In this document: in pieces, positions 27,484 to 36,408 of the stretch | Layout: every line of letters begins with the position of its first letter | Numbering within the stretch: the first letter of the stretch is position 1 | Assembly: GCF_034314085.1 (NCBI RefSeq) | Contig: NZ_JAVIWI010000001.1 | Location: 1,426,001-1,490,000, forward strand | Origin: Undibacterium sp. 5I1 | GTDB taxonomy: Bacteria; Pseudomonadota; Gammaproteobacteria; Burkholderiales; Burkholderiaceae_D | Length of the DNA stretch: 64,000 bases | Reading direction: 5' to 3' | Notes under the pieces: generated by a model | What the model saw: only the letters and a program-made list of their open reading frames with translations | Databases searched by the model: none | What the model was told of the DNA's origin: nothing | Made by a program: the position numbers and the translations under genes

Positions 27484-27589
27484 TGTTGGCGCGCACTCAA
27501 TATTGACCAGATAAACGCAGTTATACGCACTGAATATTGACCAGGTAAATTAACCTATCCTTGCAGTTTTGACTGCGAGGGAATTCAAG

Positions 27590-29095
27590 GTGATTACCAT
27601 GGGAATGTACTCTAAGGTCAGGCGGCTGTTCTACCGAGAACGGCTATCCATTAGCGAAATTCAGCGACGAACCAGCCTGTCGCGCAATACCATCAAGAAG
27701 TGGCTTAAAGAAGCCGAAGGGACTGAGCCGAAGTATGCCCGGCCTCCGACTGTCAGTAAAATAGCTCCCTTTGCATCCCTCATTCAGTTAGCGCTACAAA
27801 CCGACAGCCATCGACCTAAAAAAGAACGTCGTACTGCGCTTATGCTATTTAAGGAACTCCAGCAAGCAGGGTTCACCGGTAGCTACTCGGGTGTCAACCG
27901 TTACATTTACGCCTGGCGTGACCAAGCTGCCAAAGTCACTGGTAAATCTGCCTTCGTTCCACTGAAGTTTCAACTCGGCGAAGCATTCCAGTTTGACTGG
28001 AGTGAGGAGCTGCTTGTCATTGGTGGCATTCATCGCAAAATCCTTGTAGCACACACTAAGCTGTGCGCCAGCCGTGCCTTTTGGCTGGTGGCTTATCCGA
28101 CGCAAAGCCACGAAATGCTCTTCGATGCCCATACTCGCGCCTTTACTGCCATGGGTGGTATTGCACGGCGCGGTATCTATGACAACATGAAGACCGCTGT
28201 CGATAAAGTCATGAAAGGCAAAGGTCGTATCGTCAATGCACGCTTCTTTGCAATGACAGCCCATTACTTGTTTGACCCCGACTTCTGCAATGTGGCGTCT
28301 GGCTGGGAGAAAGGTATTGTTGAGAAGAACGTCCAGGATAGTCGCCGTCGTATCTGGAACGACGCCAGACAGGAACGCTTCGGCAGCTTTGCGGAACTCA
28401 ATGCATGGCTGGCGGTACGCTGCAAGTTACTCTGGAGTGAATGCCGCCATCCGGATTACCCTGAGTTGACCGTCGCCGACGTGCTGGAACATGAGCAAGC
28501 CCAACTCATGCCGATGCCAACACCCTTCGATGGCTATGTCGAACTCGTAGCACGGGTTTCTTCTACTTGCTTAGTTCATGTCCACCGTAATCGTTATTCA
28601 GTACCGTGCTATTTGGCCAATCACATGGTCAGTGTTCATCTGTATTCAGAACAGATTGCCGTCTACGCTGAGAATGAGAGGGTTGCATGTCATCTACGAC
28701 TATTTGGACGTGATCAGACCAGCTATGACTGGCAGCATTACATCCTTCTGGCAGAAAGAAAGCCCGGTGTCTTACGAAACGGTGCACCCTTTGCATTGAT
28801 GCCGGCGCCTTTAATCAAATTGCAAACCACCTTGCTACGCCGTGCCGGTGGTGATCGCGTCATGGCTCAAGTGTTAGCGGCTATCCCGCACCATGGCCTT
28901 GATACCGTCATTGTGGCAGTAGAACTAGTGCTGGAGTCCGGTGCAACCAGTGTTGAACACATCACTAACGTATTGGTGCGATTAAGTCAGGGCGATCGTC
29001 CTGACCCCGTCGCCACAAGCTTGCAATTAATCGAAGAGCCGGTAGCCGATGCAAGTCGCTACGACAGCTTACATCAGGAGAATCAGCATGTTTAA
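27590..29095 (+). CDS. istA: IS21 transposase IstA
   Basis: About 501 aa. N-terminal helix-turn-helix ([20 protein letters not shown]), then a DDE integrase core with FQFDWSEE, the YDNMKTAV region and a late glutamate region ([11 protein letters not shown]). The GTG at 27590 (V-I-T-M) is preferred because GCGAGGGAA lies just upstream; ATG at 27599 is the alternative. Overlaps istB by 8 bases, as is normal for IS21 operons. No disabling mutations seen. Confidence 0.93.
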   Translation: MITMGMYSKVRRLFYRERLSISEIQRRTSLSRNTIKKWLKEAEGTEPKYARPPTVSKIAPFASLIQLALQTDSHRPKKERRTALMLFKELQQAGFTGSYSGVNRYIYAWRDQAAKVTGKSAFVPLKFQLGEAFQFDWSEELLVIGGIHRKILVAHTKLCASRAFWLVAYPTQSHEMLFDAHTRAFTAMGGIARRGIYDNMKTAVDKVMKGKGRIVNARFFAMTAHYLFDPDFCNVASGWEKGIVEKNVQDSRRRIWNDARQERFGSFAELNAWLAVRCKLLWSECRHPDYPELTVADVLEHEQAQLMPMPTPFDGYVELVARVSSTCLVHVHRNRYSVPCYLANHMVSVHLYSEQIAVYAENERVACHLRLFGRDQTSYDWQHYILLAERKPGVLRNGAPFALMPAPLIKLQTTLLRRAGGDRVMAQVLAAIPHHGLDTVIVAVELVLESGATSVEHITNVLVRLSQGDRPDPVATSLQLIEEPVADASRYDSLHQENQHV

Positions 29096-29918
29096 CATCA
29101 TCAGTGAACTTAAATCACTCAAGTTATATGGAATGGCAACTGCCTATACCGATTTAACAGCACAGAGTACCGCGTCCGTGAGTACATCGGAATGGCTCAT
29201 TCAACACTTGTTAGAAGCGGAATCGACGGATCGAGCGATGCGTTCGATCCGTTATCAGTTGCACGTTGCCAAATTTCCGATTCATCGCCACCTAGCTGAT
29301 TTCGATTTTAGCCAATCCAAAGTAGACCAAAAGCTGATCGAACAGTTGGCCACGTTAGCCTTCACAGAGGCTGCGCACAACGTGGTGCTGATTGGTGGCA
29401 CTGGCACAGGTAAAAGCCATCTGGCAACAGCACTGGCGGTCTCCGGTATTACGCAACATGGAAAGCGAGTGCGCTTCTTCTCAACGATTGAACTGGTGAA
29501 TGCCTTGGAATTAGAAAAGGCAGCAGGCAAACAAGGACGCATGGCCCTAAGCCTTATGCAGATGGATTTGGTGATCTTAGATGAGTTAGGTTACCTGCCA
29601 TTCTCACAGGTGGGTGGTGCGTTACTGTTCCATTTACTGTCTAAACTCTACGAACGAACCAGCGTCGTCATCACGACCAACCTGACATTCTCTGAGTGGA
29701 GCAACGTCTTTGGCGATGCAAAACTGACGACTGCGTTACTGGACCGACTGACACACCATTGCCATATTATTGAAACAGGTAATGATTCCTATCGTTTCAA
29801 ACATAGCAGTGCCACAGCAAAAATGCGGATTAAATCAAGAGAAAGAAGCCGGGAATTAAACAAGCCTGAGACTGAGATATCAGCAGAACCTGGTGAAGTC
29901 TCTGGGCAGGAGTTTTAG
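29088..29918 (+). CDS. istB: IS21 helper ATPase IstB
   Basis: 276 aa from ATG at 29088 (MFNIISEL), preceded by CAGGAG. AAA+ ATPase with Walker [12 protein letters not shown] and Walker [13 protein letters not shown], sensor I region VVITTNL. IstB assembles on target DNA and directs IstA. The gene overlaps the end of istA. Length and motifs are normal. Confidence 0.94.
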   Translation: MFNIISELKSLKLYGMATAYTDLTAQSTASVSTSEWLIQHLLEAESTDRAMRSIRYQLHVAKFPIHRHLADFDFSQSKVDQKLIEQLATLAFTEAAHNVVLIGGTGTGKSHLATALAVSGITQHGKRVRFFSTIELVNALELEKAAGKQGRMALSLMQMDLVILDELGYLPFSQVGGALLFHLLSKLYERTSVVITTNLTFSEWSNVFGDAKLTTALLDRLTHHCHIIETGNDSYRFKHSSATAKMRIKSRERSRELNKPETEISAEPGEVSGQEF

Positions 29919-30069
29919 TGCTTAAGTGGCTAAATTGAGTTCAACAAATGGAGAAAACAATGCACACATAATTGATCGACAAACCTGAAACAAACTTGTA
30001 TGCTCAGCAACTAAGCGCCTGGTCAATATTCAATGCGCGCAGCTGGTCAATATTGAGTGCGCGCCAACA

Positions 30070-30807
30070 ATGATGGATTTTCATTGCCATTTGGACCTAT
30101 ATCCTGATGCCAGGAAAATCTATGCCGAAACGCTGATAAAAAACGAATTCACGTGGCTGGTAACTACAAGCCCGAGAGCCTACGCTGCCACAAAAAATAT
30201 TTTGCCTCCCTGCGAGCGACTCATCGTTTCGCCCGGGTTACATCCAGAAGTCGCAGAACGTAAGGCTTCAGAGCTTGATACGTTGTTGGAGCAACTGGAG
30301 CCCGTTGTAGCGGTTGGCGAGGTTGGGTTAGATGGTTCCGCGCGATATAAGGAATCCTATGCATTGCAGCATCGGATTTTCAGCGCAGTTATTTCGCGCT
30401 GCGCAAATCTTGGCGGCCGTGTCATTAGTATCCACTCAAGAGCTGCGGAAACGGAAGTTCTAGATTACCTTGAGCGCCATCCCGCATTCGGGCTGGCCGT
30501 TCTGCATTGGTTTACTGGTTCAGCATCCGCGCTCCGGCGCGCGTCGGCAGGAGGTTGTTGGTTTAGCGTAGGCCCTGCTATGTTAGCTTCAGCCAACGGA
30601 AGGAATTTGGCGTCGTTGATGCCGCGTGACCGCGTCGTGCCGGAAAGTGATGGCCCGTTTGGCAAAATTGCAGGAGCCTCTTTGATGCCCTGGGATGCAG
30701 GGAATATTGCCTGCGTATTATCGTCGCTTTGGAAATTGCCTATTGAGCAAGTTGCCGACATGCTGCGCGCAAATGGAAGGCGGCTAATTGAACAGGTTTT
30801 AAGGTAA
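30070..30807 (+). CDS. qatD: QatD-like TatD-family metallohydrolase, orphan
   Basis: 245 aa. All TatD metal-ligand positions are present: H5-x-H7 (FHCHLD), E84 (VGEVGLDGS), H122 (SIHSRA), H146 (LHWFTG) and D194 (ESDGPFG). The start DFHCHLDLYPD, the GCWFSVGPAM and MPRDRVVPESDGPF blocks match the QatD subunit of the QatABCD anti-phage system better than housekeeping TatD. QatA (ATPase), QatB and QatC (QueC-like) should lie upstream but the ATG directly abuts the IS21 end, so they are gone or elsewhere. The native ribosome site is also lost. The protein itself looks intact. Assignment rests on motif memory. Confidence 0.7.
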   Translation: MMDFHCHLDLYPDARKIYAETLIKNEFTWLVTTSPRAYAATKNILPPCERLIVSPGLHPEVAERKASELDTLLEQLEPVVAVGEVGLDGSARYKESYALQHRIFSAVISRCANLGGRVISIHSRAAETEVLDYLERHPAFGLAVLHWFTGSASALRRASAGGCWFSVGPAMLASANGRNLASLMPRDRVVPESDGPFGKIAGASLMPWDAGNIACVLSSLWKLPIEQVADMLRANGRRLIEQVLR

Positions 30808-30976
30808 ATTACCGCTCTCAAAAAAACCATTGCAACAGGTGTTGTGCTCTTGATACCGAAGGGAGGTCGCACTCTTGACGGAGTTTATAAGTAGTTCGAT
30901 TCAAATTAGCGGCTTGCAGCATCGTGCTGAAGTGCCTGGATGGAAAAAACAGTTCCGTAGATTAATGTCGCCAATT

Positions 30977-32173
30977 TCACCAGTTGACCTTATGATTTTT
31001 CTCCGTGGCTGCATGGCGTTCATCGTCGAGAGCATGCAAATAAATGTCAGTGGTACTTATCGACGAATGCCCTAAATTATCTCGAACGAATAATAGATCA
31101 ACATCGCCGTTGGACATATCGGTCGCTGCGGTATGGCGTAACCAATGCGCCGAGGCCGCTGTGATCCGATCAGCATCTGCTTGAAAGTCCTCACCCTTCA
31201 TGCGTAGCCGCGCCGCGGTTTGTTCGAACACTTTCTTGATAATCGCATGCAAGCCGCCGCGCGTGAGATGGCGCCGCTGGTCGCCAATCGGAAGTAGTAG
31301 GGGGATTTCTTCCCCCGGGATTGGTGCAGCACTCAGCCCCTTTTCGCGACGGTAGCGCGCGAGCTCGACCATCAATTCGCTGGTCGCCGGCACAATTCGA
31401 AGCACGTCGCCTTTGCCAAGGATCTCTAGCCACCACTGATCTTCACCATCCTTGTCTCGGCGGCGTAAAAAGCTGCCCATCGAACTCTCAACGATCTCGC
31501 TGATACGCAAGCCACAGAGATACATCAACGAGAACAGCCAGCGCAAACGGAAATAGTGCTCACGGTGCCGGTCCGTACCCCTGGGCATTTGTTCAATGGT
31601 CAGTTTCACCTCACCCCACAATCTGTCTTCGAGAAACCGTGTAACACGAGGCTTGCTCTTTCTGTTTTTTTGCCGCGAGAGCGACAGTGGGTTGCCGGCC
31701 AAGTAGCCAGCATTAACCAGCCACGAGAATAAAGTATTAAGAATGATAAATGCCTGGCGCCGGCTGGCGGGGGAGAGCGGTCCCGCGAATGGTCGCCATT
31801 CGGGATGGGCGCGCGCGAACTTTCGGCCGTCGCGCATGACCCAGCGAATTGCCGGCTGCGGGTTTTCAAGAAAAACTTGATACATCAATAAGTCTTCGTG
31901 CGTCAGCGACGACAGGGCTTTGCCCAATTGGATAGTCGACCATAGCAGCAGACGCTCGGCTTCCTTGCGGTAATTGTCGAAGGTCGTCTTGGTGTCGTGG
32001 AAGCGCGTCAGCCAAGCCTTGATCGCATCGATGTCGTTGGTGGCGGCGATTTGAGGGCGGTTGCCGGATGCTCGGTTGGCCCCGTGGCTGCCGTCCAAAT
32101 CGGTGGATAGCGTCACATTTTCCAGTGGCGCGGGTCCGTTAGATGGCGGCAAGATGGCATTTTGATCGTTCAT
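30977..32173 (-). CDS. Tyrosine recombinase / integrase
   Basis: 398 aa. SAM-like N-terminal core-binding domain (about 48-165) and catalytic domain with R223 (GLRISE), K254, H343-x-x-R346 (HWLRH), H369 (LGHSS) and Y378 (TTDIYLH): all catalytic residues present. The RSDxL-type spacing resembles XerD-like integrases that move genomic islands. Divergent from a KfrA-like gene with 141 bases between starts, and convergent with qatD. No duplicated att site was identified. Confidence 0.9.
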   Translation of the reverse strand: MNDQNAILPPSNGPAPLENVTLSTDLDGSHGANRASGNRPQIAATNDIDAIKAWLTRFHDTKTTFDNYRKEAERLLLWSTIQLGKALSSLTHEDLLMYQVFLENPQPAIRWVMRDGRKFARAHPEWRPFAGPLSPASRRQAFIILNTLFSWLVNAGYLAGNPLSLSRQKNRKSKPRVTRFLEDRLWGEVKLTIEQMPRGTDRHREHYFRLRWLFSLMYLCGLRISEIVESSMGSFLRRRDKDGEDQWWLEILGKGDVLRIVPATSELMVELARYRREKGLSAAPIPGEEIPLLLPIGDQRRHLTRGGLHAIIKKVFEQTAARLRMKGEDFQADADRITAASAHWLRHTAATDMSNGDVDLLFVRDNLGHSSISTTDIYLHALDDERHAATEKNHKVNW

Positions 32174-32314
32174 TGTGGTAGCGACGTGCGGATGAGTGGA
32201 TGCCTAGTTTTAATCGACATTATAAAGCTAATGTCATATTTTATAGAATAAATTCACGAAATACTACGTAATACGTTATATTACTTATTATATTTTTTGT
32301 TTTTGGGAGGCACG

Positions 32315-33361
32315 ATGGATGATTTTGTCAGTGAAAAGAAACTCATCGCTGAAATTGATCAGCTGCGCACACAGTTCACTGAGACGCAGGATTTATATCG
32401 CGAAGTCTGTGCTTTATTATTCTTTCGTTACAGCATTACACCCACGGCTAATAAGCTGTATCAGTTGGTTCGTAGGGGTAGTATGTCGGCGCCAGCCGAT
32501 GCGCTTTCAAAGTTTTGGAGTAATTTAAGAGATAAAAGTAGAGTGCGAATTGAGCATCCAGATCTTCCAGAGTCCTTAAAAACAGCAACAGCAGACTTGG
32601 TAGCTACTATATGGAGTAACGCTCAAGAGGAAGCGCAAAGCTCACTGGCTTCCTACCGAGCAGTATCCGACGAGGCAGTTTTGGTTGCAAAAGTATCCCA
32701 AGAAGCCGTAGGTAAAGCCTTGGAAATTGCTGAGTTAGGTAAGCAACATTTATCTGAAGAGTTAAGCCGTGCGCTGGAACTTAATCTCAACCTGCAACAA
32801 CAATTGACAACTACAAACTCTATAAAAGCCGGCTTAGAGTTGCAAATTCTCGAATTTAAGGCTGACGCAAGTGCACAGCAAGCGCGACTCAAAGAGCTAA
32901 CACAAGACTTTACCCAAGAATTAGAAAAACAGCGTCATGCATTGCAACTAGCTGAAGAGCGATTCCGGTCATCAGAAACACGTGCCTTACTGGAAATTGA
33001 CCGAGAACGAGTCCAGTCGACCAAGTTGCAAAAAGAAATCGAACAATCAAGATTGTCTACGTCAGAGTTAAATGACCGATACCAGCACGAATTGCGTAGC
33101 CTACAGTTAATTATCGGCGAATATCGGCAACAGATTGGAAGCCTGCAAGGAAATCTTGAAGCTATCACTCAAAGTCGTGATTCTAGTCACAAGGAACTAG
33201 AGACCTTGCGAATAAGAATGGAGGAACTCCAGGCATCCTTGATTTTTGTGAAATCGGAATCCGAAAGTCGGCTGAAGCAATTAGCTGAAATACGTAACAG
33301 TGAAAAAACAGCCGCTACTAAACAAACTCGAAAAAATAGAAAATCTGACCTAGCTAGTTAG
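32315..33361 (+). CDS. KfrA-like DNA-binding coiled-coil protein
   Basis: 348 aa from ATG at 32315, chosen because GGGAGG lies 4 bases upstream; an in-frame TTG upstream is unlikely. Residues about 1-90 resemble the KfrA N-terminal DNA-binding domain (CALLFFRYSITPTANKLYQL, then LSKFWSNLRDKSR). Residues about 95-330 form one long coiled coil rich in E, Q, L and R, and the tail is basic (KQTRKNRKS). KfrA proteins are plasmid DNA-binding and architectural proteins, and chromosomal relatives occur next to tyrosine recombinases in islands. It may organise the recombinase DNA or repress the divergent promoter. Function inferred only. Confidence 0.75.
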   Translation: MDDFVSEKKLIAEIDQLRTQFTETQDLYREVCALLFFRYSITPTANKLYQLVRRGSMSAPADALSKFWSNLRDKSRVRIEHPDLPESLKTATADLVATIWSNAQEEAQSSLASYRAVSDEAVLVAKVSQEAVGKALEIAELGKQHLSEELSRALELNLNLQQQLTTTNSIKAGLELQILEFKADASAQQARLKELTQDFTQELEKQRHALQLAEERFRSSETRALLEIDRERVQSTKLQKEIEQSRLSTSELNDRYQHELRSLQLIIGEYRQQIGSLQGNLEAITQSRDSSHKELETLRIRMEELQASLIFVKSESESRLKQLAEIRNSEKTAATKQTRKNRKSDLAS

Positions 33362-33401
33362 GCGCAGTTTAATAACAGAATACCTATTCAAAAAAAGTCT
33401 G

Positions 33402-33480
33402 CAGTACTAAAAATCCCAATAAAATGCAGACTATATGATTTGGAATCTTTAGTACCGAAAAATTGGGATCTTTAGTTCCG
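33402..33480. repeat. Three copies of an 18-20-bp repeat after the KfrA-like gene
   Basis: Two direct copies (33438-33457 and 33462-33480; core ATCTTTAGT[A/T]CCG) and one inverted, slightly diverged copy (33402-33420). A separate hairpin (AGTCTGCA 33396-33403 with TGCAGACT 33425-33432) overlaps the inverted copy. Spacing and placement suggest a protein-binding array or recombination site and not chance. Confidence 0.65.
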
Positions 33481-33605
33481 AGTGCTGCGATACCTTACGA
33501 TCTCGTTTTGTTTAAAACTGATATGATTTATTTCGCATAATTTATATTATGTTAAATTAAGAATTAATATCCGAAGGTGGTATAGCTTGAATGCTGATTC
33601 ATATT

Positions 33606-33624
33606 GATATATATTCTCATTATC
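33606..33624 (+). promoter_or_regulatory. Putative Fur box upstream of feoA
   Basis: GATATATATTCTCATTATC matches 14 of 19 positions of the consensus Fur operator and lies 30 bases before the feoA start. feo operons are commonly repressed by Fur under iron sufficiency. Confidence 0.6.
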
Positions 33625-33654
33625 ATTTAGTTTTCTCTACACGCAGGATTAATC

Positions 33655-33948
33655 ATGAGCAGTTTGTTGGCTACACCGTCTAACTCCACAACCTTGGATA
33701 AGCTTCAGGTTGGCGATTCTGCTTTAGTGACTGAAGTTTCTGAAAATATCATTGTCAGCGCAAAATCTAGTTTTGATGTGGTTCGTCGCTTGAAGGAATT
33801 GGGCTTTGTCAAGGGCGAATCAGTAAAGATTTTACACAGGGGTTATTTTGGTGGTGAACCCTTAGCTGTTCGTATCGGGCAATCTACTTTTGCCTTGCGC
33901 CGTTTTGAAGCCGCATTAATTGGTGTTGCGAAGGCTGGAATTGCTTAA
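33655..33948 (+). CDS. feoA: FeoA, ferrous iron transport accessory protein
   Basis: 97 aa, one SH3-like FeoA domain (VVRRLKELGFVKGESVKILH, then GGEPLAVRIGQSTFALRR). It assists FeoB in ferrous iron uptake at the inner membrane. Its stop codon shares one base with the feoB start, so the two are translationally coupled. The N-terminal 25 residues are longer than in minimal FeoA proteins. A likely Fur site precedes it. Confidence 0.93.
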   Translation: MSSLLATPSNSTTLDKLQVGDSALVTEVSENIIVSAKSSFDVVRRLKELGFVKGESVKILHRGYFGGEPLAVRIGQSTFALRRFEAALIGVAKAGIA

Positions 33949-35843
33949 TGAGTCATGCTGAATTTGTTGTCGAGTTGCTTGCACCACGCATCGCATTAGT
34001 TGGTAACCCTAATTGTGGGAAAACGGCATTATTCAATCGTTTAACTGGCGCACGGCAAAAAGTTGCTAATTATGCTGGCGTAACGATTGAGCGTAAAGAA
34101 GGTAAATTTCGCTCGCCAACTGGACGCACATGGCACGTGTTAGATTTGCCCGGCACATACAGTCTGCATGCCATCACCCCAGATGAAAAAATCACGCAAG
34201 ATGTGATTACTGGTCAGCGCGCCGATGAGGCTATTCCCGATGCTGTCGTATGCGTTGTTGATGCGACAAATTTAAAGCGCGGACTACGTGTCGCTCTCGA
34301 ACTAAAAAATCTTGGCATTCCGATGATTTTGGCGGTCAATATGATGGACGTTGCGAGAAAACGCGATATCCATATTGACATAGCTTTACTGCAAACCAGC
34401 TTGGGTATTCCAGTTGTTGAAACTGTTGCAGTTACCCCTGACGGCATTGATTTATTGCTTGGCAAGTTGGAAATCCTTGCTGGCACGCTCAAGCAATCTG
34501 AGGTCACTTCACCTACAAAATCGATTACTGCTTTAACACCCGAATCAATACAAACAGAAGCCAATGCCATACTGGCGCGCTGCGTTTCTTACGACGTCAG
34601 CAAAGATCATCACTTTAGTTTTAAGTTAGATAGCTTTGTCTTGCATCCATTAATTGGACCAGTGATTTTCGCAATCTTGATGTTTTTGGTTTTTCAGGCC
34701 GTATTTGCGTGGGCACAATTGCCAATGGACTTAATTAAATCCAGTGTGGACGCGACAGGCGCCTTTGTTGAGTCGCATATGCAAGTTGGCATGTTACAAG
34801 GTTTATTAGTCAAAGGTGTTATTGGCGGTGCTGGGAGTGTATTGGTATTCCTACCGCAAATTGTGATTCTGTTTTTCTTTATTCTTGTAATGGAAGACTC
34901 TGGCTATTTGCCTCGTGCAGCGTTCTTATTGGACAGAGTCATGGGTAAAGTCGGTTTGTCTGGGCGAGCTTTCATCCCCCTGTTATCTAGTTTTGCTTGT
35001 GCAATTCCGGGCATTATGGCGACACGCACAATACAAAACCCGCGTGACCGTTTGGTAACAATCATGATCGCACCGCTCATGACTTGTTCCGCACGGTTAC
35101 CGGTTTATACCCTTATTATTGCAGCGTTTATTCCTGCCAAAATGCTCGGTGGCTGGCTTAATTTGCAAGGCTTAGTTCTATTTTTATTGTATTTGGCCGG
35201 CATCGTGTCTGCAATGTTAGTGGCTTTTGTACTCAAGAAAAAATGGGGCTCATCGGAGCAGCAGCCTTTGATGTTGGAACTACCGGATTATCGCTTACCT
35301 AACTCCAGAAATTTAATGATTGGCCTTTGGGAGCGCATTAAGATTTTTGTCACCCGGGTTGGGACGATTATCTTGGCATTGATGATTCTGCTATGGTTTT
35401 TGAGCAGTTTTCCTGGTGCTCCAGAAAATGCAACTCAGCCGCCTATTTATTACAGCATTGCCGGCATACTGGGGCGCATGCTTGAAGTCATATTCGCACC
35501 AATCGGATTTAACTGGCAAATTTGCATCGCTCTTGTTCCAGGATTAGCAGCCCGTGAAGTCGCTGTTGCCGCACTAGGAACGGTCTACGCGTTATCACAA
35601 TCTGGCGATGACTTATCGAATAGTCTTCAGCCCTTGATCGCGCATTCTTGGAGTGTACCAACTGCCCTATCGTTGTTAGCCTGGTATGTATTTGCCCCTC
35701 AATGTATTGCAACACTCAGCGTTGTAAAGCGTGAAACTAATACTTGGCGCTATCCTTTACTAATGGCGGCTTATCTATTTGGTCTGGCTTACTTTGCCTC
35801 ATTTGTCACTTACAACGTCGCTAAACTATTGATGGGAGCGTAA
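33948..35843 (+). CDS. feoB: FeoB, ferrous iron transporter with GTPase domain
   Basis: 631 aa. N-terminal G domain with G1 GNPNCGKT (about 19-26), G3 DLPG and G4 NMMD, followed by the GDI-like helical region and a polytopic membrane domain containing two Gate regions (SCAIPGIMATRTI-type and a late VPGLAAREV segment). The protein is shorter than E. coli FeoB (773 aa), as in many betaproteobacteria. Imports Fe2+ across the inner membrane. Middle gene of feoA-feoB-small protein. Confidence 0.95.
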   Translation: MSHAEFVVELLAPRIALVGNPNCGKTALFNRLTGARQKVANYAGVTIERKEGKFRSPTGRTWHVLDLPGTYSLHAITPDEKITQDVITGQRADEAIPDAVVCVVDATNLKRGLRVALELKNLGIPMILAVNMMDVARKRDIHIDIALLQTSLGIPVVETVAVTPDGIDLLLGKLEILAGTLKQSEVTSPTKSITALTPESIQTEANAILARCVSYDVSKDHHFSFKLDSFVLHPLIGPVIFAILMFLVFQAVFAWAQLPMDLIKSSVDATGAFVESHMQVGMLQGLLVKGVIGGAGSVLVFLPQIVILFFFILVMEDSGYLPRAAFLLDRVMGKVGLSGRAFIPLLSSFACAIPGIMATRTIQNPRDRLVTIMIAPLMTCSARLPVYTLIIAAFIPAKMLGGWLNLQGLVLFLLYLAGIVSAMLVAFVLKKKWGSSEQQPLMLELPDYRLPNSRNLMIGLWERIKIFVTRVGTIILALMILLWFLSSFPGAPENATQPPIYYSIAGILGRMLEVIFAPIGFNWQICIALVPGLAAREVAVAALGTVYALSQSGDDLSNSLQPLIAHSWSVPTALSLLAWYVFAPQCIATLSVVKRETNTWRYPLLMAAYLFGLAYFASFVTYNVAKLLMGA

Positions 35844-35844
35844 T

Positions 35845-36099
35845 GTGCAAACTTTGATCACGCTATTACTTTTGAGTATGGCTACTGTGTATTTGCTTTT
35901 AAAGTGGATGCCAGCCTCCGCCAAACAAAAACTCGTACTTTGGATCTTTCAATACTCACCTTCCCTCGCAAAGTATTTGGGTGCGCCTGCAAGTGGCTGT
36001 GGTAACGGATGCTCATCATGCGGCACATGCTCCAATTCCTCCTCATCCGATAAGAACACTGCTGATGAAAAGCCAGTGAAATTTATTCGCCAAATTTAA
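35845..36099 (+). CDS. Small membrane protein with Cys-rich tail (feoC position)
   Basis: 84 aa from a GTG directly after the feoB stop; an ATG two bases earlier is out of frame. One N-terminal membrane helix (LITLLLLSMATVYLLLKW), then a C-terminal stretch with five cysteines (GCGNGCSSCGTC) and Ser-rich tail. It does not resemble the winged-helix FeoC of enterobacteria. The cysteines could bind iron or an Fe-S cluster for FeoB regulation; inferred from position and composition. Similar small Cys-rich proteins follow feoB in other betaproteobacteria. Confidence 0.75.
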   Translation: MQTLITLLLLSMATVYLLLKWMPASAKQKLVLWIFQYSPSLAKYLGAPASGCGNGCSSCGTCSNSSSSDKNTADEKPVKFIRQI

Positions 36100-36109
36100 G
36101 CATCCCTTA

Positions 36110-36232
36110 AGCATTAAATCGGACTTGCACAAAACGGCCTTAGCTGTCCTGCGGCATCTAGTCGTACTAAAAGTACTGCCTTCGGGGCTACGTCTTGCCG
36201 GGACCATTTTGCGTCGATACTATTAAACTATC
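36110..36232. repeat. Hairpin-rich sequence after the feo operon
   Basis: The stretch contains AGTAC/GTACT hairpins (33-base core around 36165-36180) and outer complementary segments (CAAAACGG near 36128 with CCATTTTGCG near 36206). It may act as terminator or be a dispersed chromosomal repeat. No second copy was seen in the window. The remaining sequence to 36408 holds no recognisable gene. Confidence 0.4.
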
Positions 36233-36408
36233 CGTCTAAAATTCTAGTTCCAGTTTTGATATTAATTTAATCACTTTATAAAGTGGCCAGTAAAAATTAA
36301 TTGGTGTATTCTCTGTGGCAAATACAGAGTAGTAATTGCGCATCGCTCGTTTAGACTACAATAAAATAAACACATGTTCCCGAGACAAACTAAGGCCTTC
36401 CTACGCAT

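Larger units (their letters stand above)
27484..30069 (+). mobile_element. IS21-family element with istA and istB
   Basis: 2586 bp bounded by perfect 25-bp inverted repeats (27484-27508 and 30045-30069, both starting TGTTGG from the outside). Inner copies of the CAATATTGACC-type motif lie at about 27529-27544 and 30020-30040, the multiple terminal repeats usual in IS21. No direct target duplication is present: the left flank ends GTCAT and the right begins ATGAT. Different genes are cut on each side. This points to recombination or an adjacent deletion and not a simple insertion. Confidence 0.93.

Noticed and set aside
27496..27580. Intact TonB receptor 3 starting from the GTG in the IS21 end
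   Set aside because: The product would lack signal peptide and plug; the start codon lies inside the IS repeat.
30070..30807. Housekeeping TatD exonuclease
   Set aside because: The N-terminus DFHCHLDLYPD and GCWFSVGPAM block, and the island context next to a recombinase, fit QatD better; kept as qatD with moderate confidence.
33402..33480. attL/attR of a genomic island
   Set aside because: No second copy of the repeat was found on the other side of the recombinase region, so an attachment-site claim is not supported.
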